DNA of 12,958 nucleotides from CAG-791 sp003447895 (GCA_946620035.1 CAMOMX010000059.1:1-12958); one strand, 5' to 3'. Counted from the first letter of the stretch, positions 6,172 through 12,958 are shown. Translations and numbers: made by a program. Notes: generated from the sequence alone by a model not told the origin.

Positions 6172-6375
6172 ATGGAAACCCGAAGAAAGGCGTGGAAAGT
6201 CTTCCGGCTCGATGCGGCGACGGCGACGAACAGCTTCTTCTACGATGTGGGTTTCGGCGTCGAGGGCACGATTCCGGCCGTCATCCTGGAAATTCTGGTG
6301 CTGGTGCTTGTCATTGTGATCGGACGGAAGTTGAAGAGAAAGCATACGGATATCTGGGCTGAGGCGGAGATGTAA
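6172..6375 (+). CDS. Possible small single-pass membrane protein or gene remnant
   Basis: An open frame of 67 codons on the opposite strand to both neighbours. Its second half has a strong hydrophobic segment (about residues 28-46, from GTIPAVILEILV to VIVIG) followed by RKLKRK, the pattern of a membrane helix with a cytoplasmic C-terminus. Third codon positions look like those of neighbouring genes. Against it: no ribosome site stands before the ATG at 6172, and the longer frame runs antisense across the carrier gene. It may be the surviving end of a larger gene or a small ORF with a start I cannot place. I do not recognise a family. Confidence 0.3.
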   Translation: METRRKAWKVFRLDAATATNSFFYDVGFGVEGTIPAVILEILVLVLVIVIGRKLKRKHTDIWAEAEM

Positions 6376-6411
6376 TTTGGAAATTCTTTCCGGTTGTGAG
6401 TATACGGCAAT

Positions 6412-8046
6412 TCAAGATTCGGGTGACTGCTGCAGTTCCCAGCGCTTCACTTTTCCTGTGGCCGTTCGGGGCAGCGGCCTGTCGGTAAAGAGAATCGCGC
6501 CCAGCTGTTGTCCGCGGGGAAGCCCTGCCATGACAGCCTTCAGCTTGCTCTGTATTGTGGCCCGTGCCGCCTCGGCGGCCGGGCTTTTTTCTGTCTGTGA
6601 AGGGAGGCCCGGAGTATCGGTGGCCGGCGTCTTCTTGGCCGGTGAAGGGAGGTCCGGGTCGAACAAAAGCAGAGCAGGCTTGCCATCCCGCAGGATGACG
6701 GCAAAATCTGCTCCGGGCAAAGCAGCGGCAATGCGGGCCTCATATTCCGGAAGGAAGATTTTGGTGCCGTCCGGAAGAACAAGGATTTCCTTCTTGCGGC
6801 CGATGATGTGAAGGCGGCCGTCTTCGTCCCATCGACCGAGGTCGCCGGTATAAAGGACACCGTCTCTGAGAACAGCAGCAGTAGCTTCCGGATGCTTGTA
6901 GTAACCTTTCATCATGCAGCTATCGCCCGTGACGAGAATCTCGCCGTCATCGGCTAAAGTAACTGTATTTTCAGGGCAGACTTCGAGAGCATAGGGGTCG
7001 AAGAAAGGAGCGGCGCCGTCTTCACGGCGGTAAGCGGGCGGCACACTGATTGCCACGCCGGAGCTGGTCTCTGTGAGACCGTAGCCGAAGCTGACGGAAA
7101 TTCCTTTTTGGGATGCCGCGGAAAGGAGTGCCTTCGGGCAGTCGCCGGCACCTGCCAGAACGAGCTTCAGCTCTTCATTTAAGAGGTCATGCTGCAACAG
7201 GAAACCGAGAAGCATAGGGACGGCGGAAAGTGCTGTGGGCCTGTAAAAAGACAGATCCTGCGTGTAATACCTCGCGCCGCGCCCAAGAGCTACCGTGCAG
7301 CCGCACTGCATTCCCCACAAAAGTCCACAGACAAATCCGAAGACGTGATTTAAGGGAAGCATGCACAGAAGGGTATCCTCTTCCGAGAGCGGAAGCTTGC
7401 AGCTTCCGTTGTAAGCCGCAGCCATCAGGCTCTCGTCTGTCAGGACAACGGCTTTGCTGCTGGACGTTGTTCCTGATGTAAAGAAGAGAATGCGGCGTCC
7501 GGAGGCGGAAAGGGGTGGACAGCCATCGGGGATTCCGGCAGTCAGGCAGGGCTGCAGTTCCTCAAGAAGCTCTTCATCACTTCCCCACAGGCAGTCGATG
7601 TCGGTCTGCCGAATCTGATCGACCAGAAGCTCTTCTGCAGCGTTCTCATCCAAAAGGACAGTCTGAAATCCGGCAAGTGCTGAGGCAAAGATTGTCAGCA
7701 CACAGGAGAGTGAACCGTCACACAGGACGCCGAGGCAGGTGGGAACTTTGTGGGAGTCAGCCGCACTATTGCCTGCCGCTGTGCGGCAACCGGTTTCTGA
7801 GACGCTTTCTGCAGAGGATTCGCGAGCGACCATTACGCCGCGGACGGCACTATTTTGCCGATCGAGAAGTTCTCTGACACGGGAGTGAACCGCTTGGACG
7901 AATTCCTGTCGGGTCAGAGAAGATTTCTTTCCGTGCTGTTCATAGAGAAGGGCGGTTCGCGAAGGGGCTTTTTGGGCAAATGCGCTGAGCAGGCCTTCGA
8001 AGCCGATGTATTTCGTTTGATCATGAAAAGTATGAGAATGATGCAT
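6412..8046 (-). CDS. AMP-forming acyl ligase (acyl-ACP or acyl-CoA synthetase)
   Basis: A 544-residue enzyme of the adenylate-forming superfamily: it activates a carboxylic acid, presumably a fatty acid, with ATP and transfers it to a thiol. Motifs in order are TSGTTSSSK (190-198), YGLTE (322-326), TGDLGRW (400-406), GRKKE (416-420) and PRTATGKVKR (526-535) with catalytic Lys532. Between the last two lies a Pro/Ser/Lys-rich insert of two 15-residue repeats (about 466-495). ATG 8046 is preferred because GGAGGG lies ten bases before it and the best promoter gives a message starting near 8149; the open frame extends to 8385 but lacks those signals. It is divergent from the isomerase operon and upstream of the carrier and thioesterase genes, so a carrier-protein acceptor is likely. 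The exact substrate is unknown. Confidence 0.85.
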   Translation of the reverse strand: MHHSHTFHDQTKYIGFEGLLSAFAQKAPSRTALLYEQHGKKSSLTRQEFVQAVHSRVRELLDRQNSAVRGVMVARESSAESVSETGCRTAAGNSAADSHKVPTCLGVLCDGSLSCVLTIFASALAGFQTVLLDENAAEELLVDQIRQTDIDCLWGSDEELLEELQPCLTAGIPDGCPPLSASGRRILFFTSGTTSSSKAVVLTDESLMAAAYNGSCKLPLSEEDTLLCMLPLNHVFGFVCGLLWGMQCGCTVALGRGARYYTQDLSFYRPTALSAVPMLLGFLLQHDLLNEELKLVLAGAGDCPKALLSAASQKGISVSFGYGLTETSSGVAISVPPAYRREDGAAPFFDPYALEVCPENTVTLADDGEILVTGDSCMMKGYYKHPEATAAVLRDGVLYTGDLGRWDEDGRLHIIGRKKEILVLPDGTKIFLPEYEARIAAALPGADFAVILRDGKPALLLFDPDLPSPAKKTPATDTPGLPSQTEKSPAAEAARATIQSKLKAVMAGLPRGQQLGAILFTDRPLPRTATGKVKRWELQQSPES

Positions 8047-8155
8047 AGTTATGTTTCCCTCCATGTCGAAATGCTCTGTCTCTTGTTCCGACGAGATGTC
8101 GATATTTGCAGGTTTCAGTGGAACACCACCTCCCTCAAGCCCTACCATCATGATT

Positions 8156-8164
8156 AGTATAGCA
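8156..8164 (-). promoter_or_regulatory. Extended -10 promoter of the acyl ligase gene
   Basis: On the minus strand TGCTATACT gives an extended -10 (TG at 8164-8163, TATACT at 8161-8156). The -35 region at 17 bases is GC-rich and poor, which extended -10 promoters tolerate. The start of transcription would be near 8149, with a leader of about 100 bases before the ATG at 8046. Confidence 0.5.
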
Positions 8165-8235
8165 TTGAACGCCGCCCTGCGCGAAGCCAAAAACGGGCGT
8201 CCGGAACCTGCCGGCCCGAAGCCTGATTGTTGCGG

Positions 8236-8264
8236 TTCATTTTCCGCGGCGATAGTTGTATACT
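8236..8264 (+). promoter_or_regulatory. Possible promoter of the fatty-acid isomerase operon
   Basis: TATACT (8259-8264) with a weak TTCATT (8236-8241) at 17 bases spacing. The message would start near 8271 and carry the three-hairpin leader. It lies about 100 bp from the divergent ligase promoter, so a shared regulator could act on both. Confidence 0.4.
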
Positions 8265-8323
8265 GGACACAGAGGATTTGGGACATTCTTTCATGAATCA
8301 CATAATGATACCAGGGGAGGTTA

Positions 8324-8455
8324 GTGTGAAAAATCACACCGATGTGCTGATTTTTCACACGGCTATTTGTGCCGGAGCGCCACAAATAGCCCTGATGGCA
8401 GACGAGAAATCGCCTCCGCGAATTTCTCGTCGCCCCGTCGCGCAGAGCGCTCCGG
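8324..8455 (+). promoter_or_regulatory. Three-hairpin leader with a possible loop-to-ribosome-site pseudoknot
   Basis: Three perfect stems follow one another. Stem one is 13 bp (8324-8336 with 8348-8360), stem two is 11 bp (8361-8371 with 8381-8391), stem three is 10 bp (8401-8410 with 8422-8431). The complete nine-base loop of stem two, CCGGAGCGC (8372-8380), is the exact reverse complement of GCGCTCCGG (8447-8455), which ends three bases before the GGAG ribosome site (8459-8462) of the isomerase gene. The stems are seen directly; control of translation is inference. None carries a T-run, so they are not terminators. The cluster could also be an inserted palindromic element. Confidence 0.6.
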
Positions 8456-8468
8456 AATGGAGTTTACT

Positions 8469-9863
8469 ATGGACAAAAACACAAGAATCTGTATCATCGG
8501 CGGAGGCCCGGCAGGTCTGTCTGCGGGCATGTATCTGGAGCAGAAGGGGTACGAGAACTATACGATCCTCGAGAAGAATGACCGCGTCGGCGGAAAGTGC
8601 TGGTCTCCGTATTACAACGGACGCCGTTATGAGATGGGCGCCATCATGGGCGTTCCGTCCTACTATGCCGTGCACGATGTCGAGGAGTTCTGCGGCATCA
8701 CGCATGACGGACCGCAGCTGAACCGCAATTATAAGAACAGAATGGGCCAGGTCATCGAGCCCTTCGAGCCCATGAAGAATATCTGGAAGATCCCGCGACT
8801 TCTCATGATGAAGAAGCAGCTCAAGAAATTCGGTGAACTTTTGGAGACCAAGTACAAGGGATACGATATCAACGGCCACCGCGGCGTGGCAGAGGGGCGC
8901 TATGAGGGCTTCTCCGCAGCCAGTGCCAAAAGAGAGCCCGTCAGCGGCGTAAACCCCAACCTCAAGGATCTGGCGCTCCCGTTTAAGAAATTCTGTGAGA
9001 TCAACGGCGTCGAGCTGGTGCAGGACATCTGGATCGGACCTTTTACGTCGTTCGGGTATGGATATTTTGACGAGATTCCGGCGGCATACGTGCTCAAATA
9101 TCTGGACTTCCAGACCTGCATGAACTTCGTCAAGATAAACCTTTGGACCTGGAAGAACGGCACACAGTTCATCTGGGAGTCCCTGAACGAACACCTGAAG
9201 AACCCGGCGCGCCTTAACAGCACGATCGAGAAGGTCGTAAGAAAAGACGGCAAAGTCTATGTGACCGTAAACGGTGAAGTTGAGGAGTATGACAAGATCA
9301 TCGTCACTTCCCCTCTGTATGTGCCGTGCAAAGAGAACCGGGACGACGGACTCATCGGCATGGTGGACTATTTTGACGCGAGGACTGACGAGAAGAAGCT
9401 CTTCTCCCAGATCGAGTACGAGCGCTACGACGTACTGGCCGTCGAGACTAAGCCGCAGGACCACCCCGAGATCTCCTACTATGTATTTGACAACATGATC
9501 CCGAAGAGGCTGGGACACCTGATGGTCTATTACCGCCGCTGGAGAGACACGGTGGACCAGGTCATCACGACTTATGCGCTCAGAAAGCACAAGAAGATGG
9601 AGGAGATCCCCTACGAGAAGTGCAGGGCAAGAGTGCTGAGGGACCTCGAGACCATGGGCAATCCCGCCAGCAATGTTGTGAACGAGTGGAGTGTCTACTA
9701 CTTCCCGCACGTGTTCACGAACGCCTACAGGGACGGCTGGTATGACAAGGTCGAAGCTATGCAGGGCAAGTATGACACCTACTATGCCGGCGAGATCATG
9801 AGCTTTGGCGACATGGACGAGACCTGCGAGTACTCCCGCGAGCTGGTGGAGAGATTCTTCTGA
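8469..9863 (+). CDS. PAI-like polyunsaturated fatty acid double-bond isomerase (FAD-dependent)
   Basis: A 464-residue flavoprotein that from memory aligns almost end to end with PAI, the Propionibacterium acnes enzyme that converts linoleic acid to trans-10,cis-12 conjugated linoleic acid. Shared stretches include the FAD dinucleotide fold IIGGGPAGLSAGMYLEQ (9-25), GRRYEMGAIMGVPSY (51-65), FGYG (195-198), AAYVLKYLDF (205-214), LGHLMVYYRRW (348-358) and the C-terminal FYAGEIMSFG-like YYAGEIMSFG (438-447), which contacts the flavin in this family. It is about 40 residues longer, mainly through an insert near 139-162. The ATG at 8469 has GGAG six bases upstream and matches the family N-terminus; an in-frame ATG at 8457 has no ribosome site. 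No signal peptide: a cytoplasmic enzyme. Regiochemistry and substrate are unproven; a general amine-oxidase-fold oxidoreductase is the fallback call. Confidence 0.85.
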   Translation: MDKNTRICIIGGGPAGLSAGMYLEQKGYENYTILEKNDRVGGKCWSPYYNGRRYEMGAIMGVPSYYAVHDVEEFCGITHDGPQLNRNYKNRMGQVIEPFEPMKNIWKIPRLLMMKKQLKKFGELLETKYKGYDINGHRGVAEGRYEGFSAASAKREPVSGVNPNLKDLALPFKKFCEINGVELVQDIWIGPFTSFGYGYFDEIPAAYVLKYLDFQTCMNFVKINLWTWKNGTQFIWESLNEHLKNPARLNSTIEKVVRKDGKVYVTVNGEVEEYDKIIVTSPLYVPCKENRDDGLIGMVDYFDARTDEKKLFSQIEYERYDVLAVETKPQDHPEISYYVFDNMIPKRLGHLMVYYRRWRDTVDQVITTYALRKHKKMEEIPYEKCRARVLRDLETMGNPASNVVNEWSVYYFPHVFTNAYRDGWYDKVEAMQGKYDTYYAGEIMSFGDMDETCEYSRELVERFF

Positions 9864-9927
9864 TCTGTCAATGGCGGACCTGAGGAGATTCTTTCACAGT
9901 GAATGACATCACAGGAGACAACCGATT

Positions 9928-11463
9928 ATGAAATTTTACAAAGATCATTATGACGTGATCGTGATCGGAGGGGCCCTGGCGGGCCTCTCCTCAGCGCTTA
10001 TGCTGGCCGACAAGGGGCTGGATGTGCTCGTCCTCGAGCGCCACAACCTGCCCGGCGGCATCGCCACGAGCTTTGTGCGCGGCGGCATTGAGATCGAAGC
10101 GGCGCTTCACGAGATGATGTCCATAGGCCCCGAAGACAACCGGCTCAAGGTGGGCAGGTTCTTCGACGATATGGGCGTTAATATAGAGTGGCTCCCGGTA
10201 CCGGAATGTTACCACGCGAGCCTTCCCGGCCTGGAAGTGACCCTTCACCCCGGACTCGAGCGGTTCTCCCGCGAGATCGACAACGTGGTGCCGGGCACCT
10301 ATGACAAAGTATTGAAACTCCTTAAGCTCTGCGACACGGTCTTTAACAGTGTGAACGAGCTGTCCATACACCCGATGAGTAAGCCTCAGATGCTCCTCAA
10401 GCACGAGGCCTTCGTCAAGACGGCGGGCTATTCCACCAAGGAAGTTCTGGACACCTTCCACCTTCCGCAGAAGGCGCTGGACCTTCTGGCGCCCTACTGG
10501 ATCTATGTGGGAAGCGGCTTCTCGGACCTGCCCTTTACCATCTACGCGGTGCTGATGGCGGACTATGTCGGATACGGATCCATGATCCCCAAGAAGCTAA
10601 GCCATGAGATGAGCCTCAAGATGGCGGAGCGCGCCGAGGAGATGGGCGTTCAGATCGAGTACCGGCAGCACGTCGACAAGATCCTGGTGAAGAACGGCAG
10701 GGCCTACGGCGTCCGCACGGCGCGCGGCGATGAGATCCACGCGGACTATGTGATCTCCTCCGCTTACCCCAACAAGGTCTACACGAGCATGATCGAGCCC
10801 CTGAGTGAAGTGCCGGAAGAAGCCACGAAGATGGTCAACGGGCGGCGCCTGTCCCTGACGGCCTTCTCGGTCATCCTGATCCTGGACAAGCCGGCGGAGG
10901 AACTGAACATTAAGGACTACAGCATCTTCCGCGGCGACACCATGGATACGGATGCTCTATACGACAACCTGGCAGGCCTTGGTCCCTACCGGTATCTCAC
11001 CTGCATCTGCCACAACTACGGAAATCCCGGCGTGACGCCGGAGGGGACCTGTTCCTTCAGCGTGACGGTCCTGCCCCGCGTGGACGGCTGGAAGACCGTG
11101 AAGGCGGAGGACTACGACCGCGTAAAGCACGAAGTGGCGAAGCAGCTGATCGATGACATGTCGGAATATTTTGGCGTAAATCTCCTTGACCATGTGCTGG
11201 AGTGCGTCATTGAGACGCCCATGACCATCGCGCACTATACCGGCGCGTGGAACGGCTGCATCTACGGCTATGCCCACACGATGGAGGACCACATCATCGC
11301 AAGGCTTCAGACCGCGGAAGCGGAGCGATTCATCGAAGGGCTCGAATTTGCCGGCGCCCACGCTATCTCCGGTGACGGCATGGGACCTGCGGTGACCAAC
11401 GGGCGGAAAGCGGCCAAGAACATCCTGGATGACATAGCGGCGAGAAAGGAGGCAAAGCGATGA
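9928..11463 (+). CDS. Flavoprotein of the phytoene desaturase / carotenoid isomerase / retinol saturase superfamily
   Basis: A 511-residue NAD(P)/FAD-dependent oxidoreductase, a usual length for the superfamily. The N-terminal FAD fold reads DVIVIGGALAGLSSAL (9-24), with Ala16 in place of the second glycine, then LVLERHNLPGG (34-44) with Glu37 for the ribose. The C-terminus has the flavin-closing motif SGDGMGPAVTNGRKAA (481-496). Members desaturate, isomerise or saturate conjugated polyenes. No carotenoid synthesis genes are near, and the gene sits between a PUFA isomerase and a reductase, so a role on conjugated fatty acids, perhaps as a saturase, is my inference. AGGAG lies ten bases before the ATG; the gap after the isomerase is 64 bases without a terminator. 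The stop overlaps the next start as ATGA. Confidence 0.8.
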   Translation: MKFYKDHYDVIVIGGALAGLSSALMLADKGLDVLVLERHNLPGGIATSFVRGGIEIEAALHEMMSIGPEDNRLKVGRFFDDMGVNIEWLPVPECYHASLPGLEVTLHPGLERFSREIDNVVPGTYDKVLKLLKLCDTVFNSVNELSIHPMSKPQMLLKHEAFVKTAGYSTKEVLDTFHLPQKALDLLAPYWIYVGSGFSDLPFTIYAVLMADYVGYGSMIPKKLSHEMSLKMAERAEEMGVQIEYRQHVDKILVKNGRAYGVRTARGDEIHADYVISSAYPNKVYTSMIEPLSEVPEEATKMVNGRRLSLTAFSVILILDKPAEELNIKDYSIFRGDTMDTDALYDNLAGLGPYRYLTCICHNYGNPGVTPEGTCSFSVTVLPRVDGWKTVKAEDYDRVKHEVAKQLIDDMSEYFGVNLLDHVLECVIETPMTIAHYTGAWNGCIYGYAHTMEDHIIARLQTAEAERFIEGLEFAGAHAISGDGMGPAVTNGRKAAKNILDDIAARKEAKR

Positions 11464-12704
11464 AAGTTAAGAATTTCCTGACAGATGTCGGCGGAGCCTC
11501 CCGCGTCACGAAGGCCCGCTTGAAGGCGTTTGCCTCCGCGTCTCCGGCACTCACGGACGTGGACCCGATCGGGAATGTGTCCCGCGAGTGGCACCCCGGA
11601 CCGATCGAGCTTGTGGTCACGAAGATCACGCCCGCCTGCAGGACGGCCAAGACCATCCGCTTTGAGCGCACGGACGGCCAAAAACTGCCTTTCTTCTACG
11701 CGGGACAGTACATCGTTCTGGATTTTAAGATCGGGGAGAGCCTGATCTCAAGGCCTTACTCCATTTCGTCCGCGCCGTATCAGGCGAGAGCAGCGTATGG
11801 AGACAGGGCGGCCGTTGCCGCTGAGACGGCGGGCGAAGCGCCTGAGGAGAGGCCTTTTGTGGAGATCACAGTCAGAAGATCCAAAGGCGACGGCTTCATC
11901 TGTGACTATGTAAACGATGCGCTGAAGGTCGGCGATATTTTGACAGGGACCATGGGACTTGGACAGTTCTACTACGAGCCGCTTCGCGACGCTCGTCACG
12001 TGGTGGCGCTGGCAGGCGGCGTCGGCATTACGCCTTTCGCCTCCATGGCCAAAGAAGTGGCGAACGGCACGCTGGACATGGACCTTACGATCCTCTACGG
12101 GTCGGCCTCTTCGGACGACATCGTCCTGAAGGAGGAGCTGGACGCCCTGGACGGCGCCTGCGACAGGCTCCACATCGTGCATGTGCTGAGCGGCGACGAG
12201 CCCGGCTGGACCGGCGAAAAGGGGTTTTTGACGGCAGAACTGATCAGGAAGTATTCGCCTGAGGACACCACCTACTTCATCTGCGGACCGCAGGTGATGT
12301 ACACTTTTCTCCGGAAAGAAGTGGAAAAGCTCGGTGTTCCGGCAAGGCGCGTGCGCTTTGAGGTCTTTGGCCAGGCCAAGGATATCGCGGTCTACGAGGG
12401 ATTCCCGACAGAGCTGCGTGACAAGACCTTTACGATTACCGTTGCGCGCGGCATCAGCGAGGTGCAGATCCCCGCGAAGGCGACGGAGAGCATTGTAGTG
12501 GCGCTCGAGCGAGCCGGAATCCGGATCGAGACCGGCTGCCGCAGCGGCGAGTGCGGATTCTGCAGGACCAGGGTCCTGTCCGGAAACTACTTCGTCTGCC
12601 CGGAGGGCGACGGCAGGAGAGCGGCGGACAAGGAATTTCATTATGTCCATGCCTGTGCGGCGTATCCGCTGTCTGATCTCAAGATCAGGATACCGATCCT
12701 GTGA
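11460..12704 (+). CDS. NAD(P)H-dependent FAD/[2Fe-2S] oxidoreductase
   Basis: A 414-residue electron-transfer protein with three modules. A flavin-binding barrel (about 46-178) holds RPYSIS (98-103), the FAD-binding motif of ferredoxin-reductase-type enzymes. An NAD(P) domain (about 179-300) has GGVGITPF (186-193) and CGPQVMY (275-281). A C-terminal plant-type [2Fe-2S] ferredoxin domain (about 322-414) has its four cysteines at 360, 365, 368 and 399. The order matches phenol-hydroxylase or vanillate-reductase type proteins. It should pass electrons from NAD(P)H through FAD to the iron-sulfur centre and on to a partner. The ATGA overlap with the upstream flavoprotein and AAAGGAGG (11445-11452) imply coupled translation, so that protein is the likely partner. 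The first 45 residues are not part of a recognised domain. Confidence 0.85.
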   Translation: MKVKNFLTDVGGASRVTKARLKAFASASPALTDVDPIGNVSREWHPGPIELVVTKITPACRTAKTIRFERTDGQKLPFFYAGQYIVLDFKIGESLISRPYSISSAPYQARAAYGDRAAVAAETAGEAPEERPFVEITVRRSKGDGFICDYVNDALKVGDILTGTMGLGQFYYEPLRDARHVVALAGGVGITPFASMAKEVANGTLDMDLTILYGSASSDDIVLKEELDALDGACDRLHIVHVLSGDEPGWTGEKGFLTAELIRKYSPEDTTYFICGPQVMYTFLRKEVEKLGVPARRVRFEVFGQAKDIAVYEGFPTELRDKTFTITVARGISEVQIPAKATESIVVALERAGIRIETGCRSGECGFCRTRVLSGNYFVCPEGDGRRAADKEFHYVHACAAYPLSDLKIRIPIL

Positions 12705-12752
12705 GCGCGCGGCGCGCGAAGCGGGCGGGTAAATAGAGTTTGGCGTGATGTG

Positions 12753-12810
12753 GAAACTGCCCTCAGTACTGCCCCGGGAGAGTCCCGGAGGCTGCGGGGG
12801 CAGTTTCTTT
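12753..12810 (+). terminator. Terminator of the isomerase operon
   Basis: GAAACTGCCC (12753-12762) pairs with GGGCAGTTTC (12798-12807), followed by TTT and shortly after by TTTTT. A second perfect stem, CCGGGA/TCCCGG (12774-12779 with 12783-12788), lies in its loop. It is 48 bases after the reductase stop and closes the three-gene unit. Confidence 0.8.
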
Positions 12811-12857
12811 GTGCGCTTTTTGCCGGTCCTTATTTTGATCACTTACAAGAAGGACAC

Positions 12858-12896
12858 TATTCAGCACTCCACGTCCCAAATGCTCCGCATTCGGAC
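12858..12896 (-). repeat. Partial inverted copy of the left palindromic element
   Basis: These 39 bases match the reverse complement of positions 175-214 at 36 of 40 aligned positions (three substitutions, one deletion). They include the TATTCAGCA end and the hairpin built on CATTCGG. Past 12897 the similarity is lost. The remaining bases to the window end are AT-rich and show no gene. Confidence 0.7.
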
Positions 12897-12958
12897 TTCT
12901 GAGTTATTACCGAATTTTCTGCAAACGCACGAAATAATCTGTAATTGACGGAGTATAA

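Noticed and set aside
8016..8031. FabT-like palindrome (TTTGATCATGAAA) near the ligase start
   Set aside because: It lies inside the ligase coding sequence, is imperfect, and does not overlap the predicted promoter.
8355..9710. Long minus-strand open frame (451 codons) opposite the isomerase gene
   Set aside because: It mirrors the codon pattern of the strongly supported plus-strand flavoprotein, has no ribosome site and shows no recognisable motif.
9871..9906. Eleven-codon ORF in the gap between isomerase and flavoprotein genes
   Set aside because: Too short to judge, no ribosome site, no recognisable leader-peptide pattern.
9928..11463. Carotenoid biosynthesis gene
   Set aside because: Only the superfamily supports this. 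No geranylgeranyl diphosphate synthase or phytoene synthase is in the window, and the neighbours are fatty-acid enzymes.
11748..12842. Minus-strand frame opposite the reductase gene
   Set aside because: Antisense shadow; it crosses the operon terminator and lacks a start signal.

Overview
The window looks like a chromosomal piece of a moderately GC-rich Firmicute, most likely a gut or rumen clostridium of the Lachnospiraceae type. Reasons: strong AGGAGG-type ribosome sites before most genes, compact hairpin terminators with T-runs, a Firmicute-style glucitol PTS operon with gutM, and clostridial ligase/carrier/thioesterase genes. The species cannot be told from the sequence alone. No phage, plasmid, CRISPR, tRNA or rRNA features are visible.

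Layout. (1) Positions 1-886 hold no convincing gene. They contain a terminator for an upstream gene, a 155-bp palindromic element with inverted ends, two unrelated tandem-repeat arrays (52-bp and 62-bp periods), and a leader with competing stems. (2) Positions 887-4361 are a sorbitol (glucitol) uptake and oxidation operon in the order dehydrogenase, gutM, srlA, srlE, srlB; srlB also has its own good promoter. (3) Positions 4557-4955 are an isolated hypA-like nickel chaperone gene. (4) Positions 4996-8046, minus strand, encode an acyl-ACP thioesterase, an acyl carrier protein with its own near-consensus promoter, and an AMP-forming acyl ligase. A small possible membrane-protein ORF on the plus strand lies between the last two. 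(5) Positions 8469-12704, plus strand, are a three-gene operon: a close relative of the Propionibacterium polyunsaturated fatty acid isomerase (PAI), a flavoprotein of the phytoene desaturase / carotenoid isomerase / retinol saturase superfamily, and an NAD(P)H-dependent FAD + [2Fe-2S] reductase. It ends in a terminator. A partial inverted copy of the left-hand palindromic element closes the window.

How it may work together. The sorbitol genes form a standard pathway: phosphorylating import, then oxidation of sorbitol 6-phosphate to fructose 6-phosphate. The right half is the interesting part. Divergent promoters about 100 bp apart drive, on one side, fatty-acid activation, and on the other an isomerase plus a polyene-type redox flavoprotein with what looks like a dedicated electron supply. 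I infer a candidate unsaturated-fatty-acid transformation (biohydrogenation-like) system: isomerise a methylene-interrupted diene to a conjugated diene, then reduce it, with acyl-ACP loading and release by the divergent genes. The isomerase family assignment is strong; the assembled pathway is a hypothesis. The isomerase mRNA also has an unusual leader of three consecutive perfect hairpins, one of whose loops is fully complementary to the nine bases just before the ribosome site.
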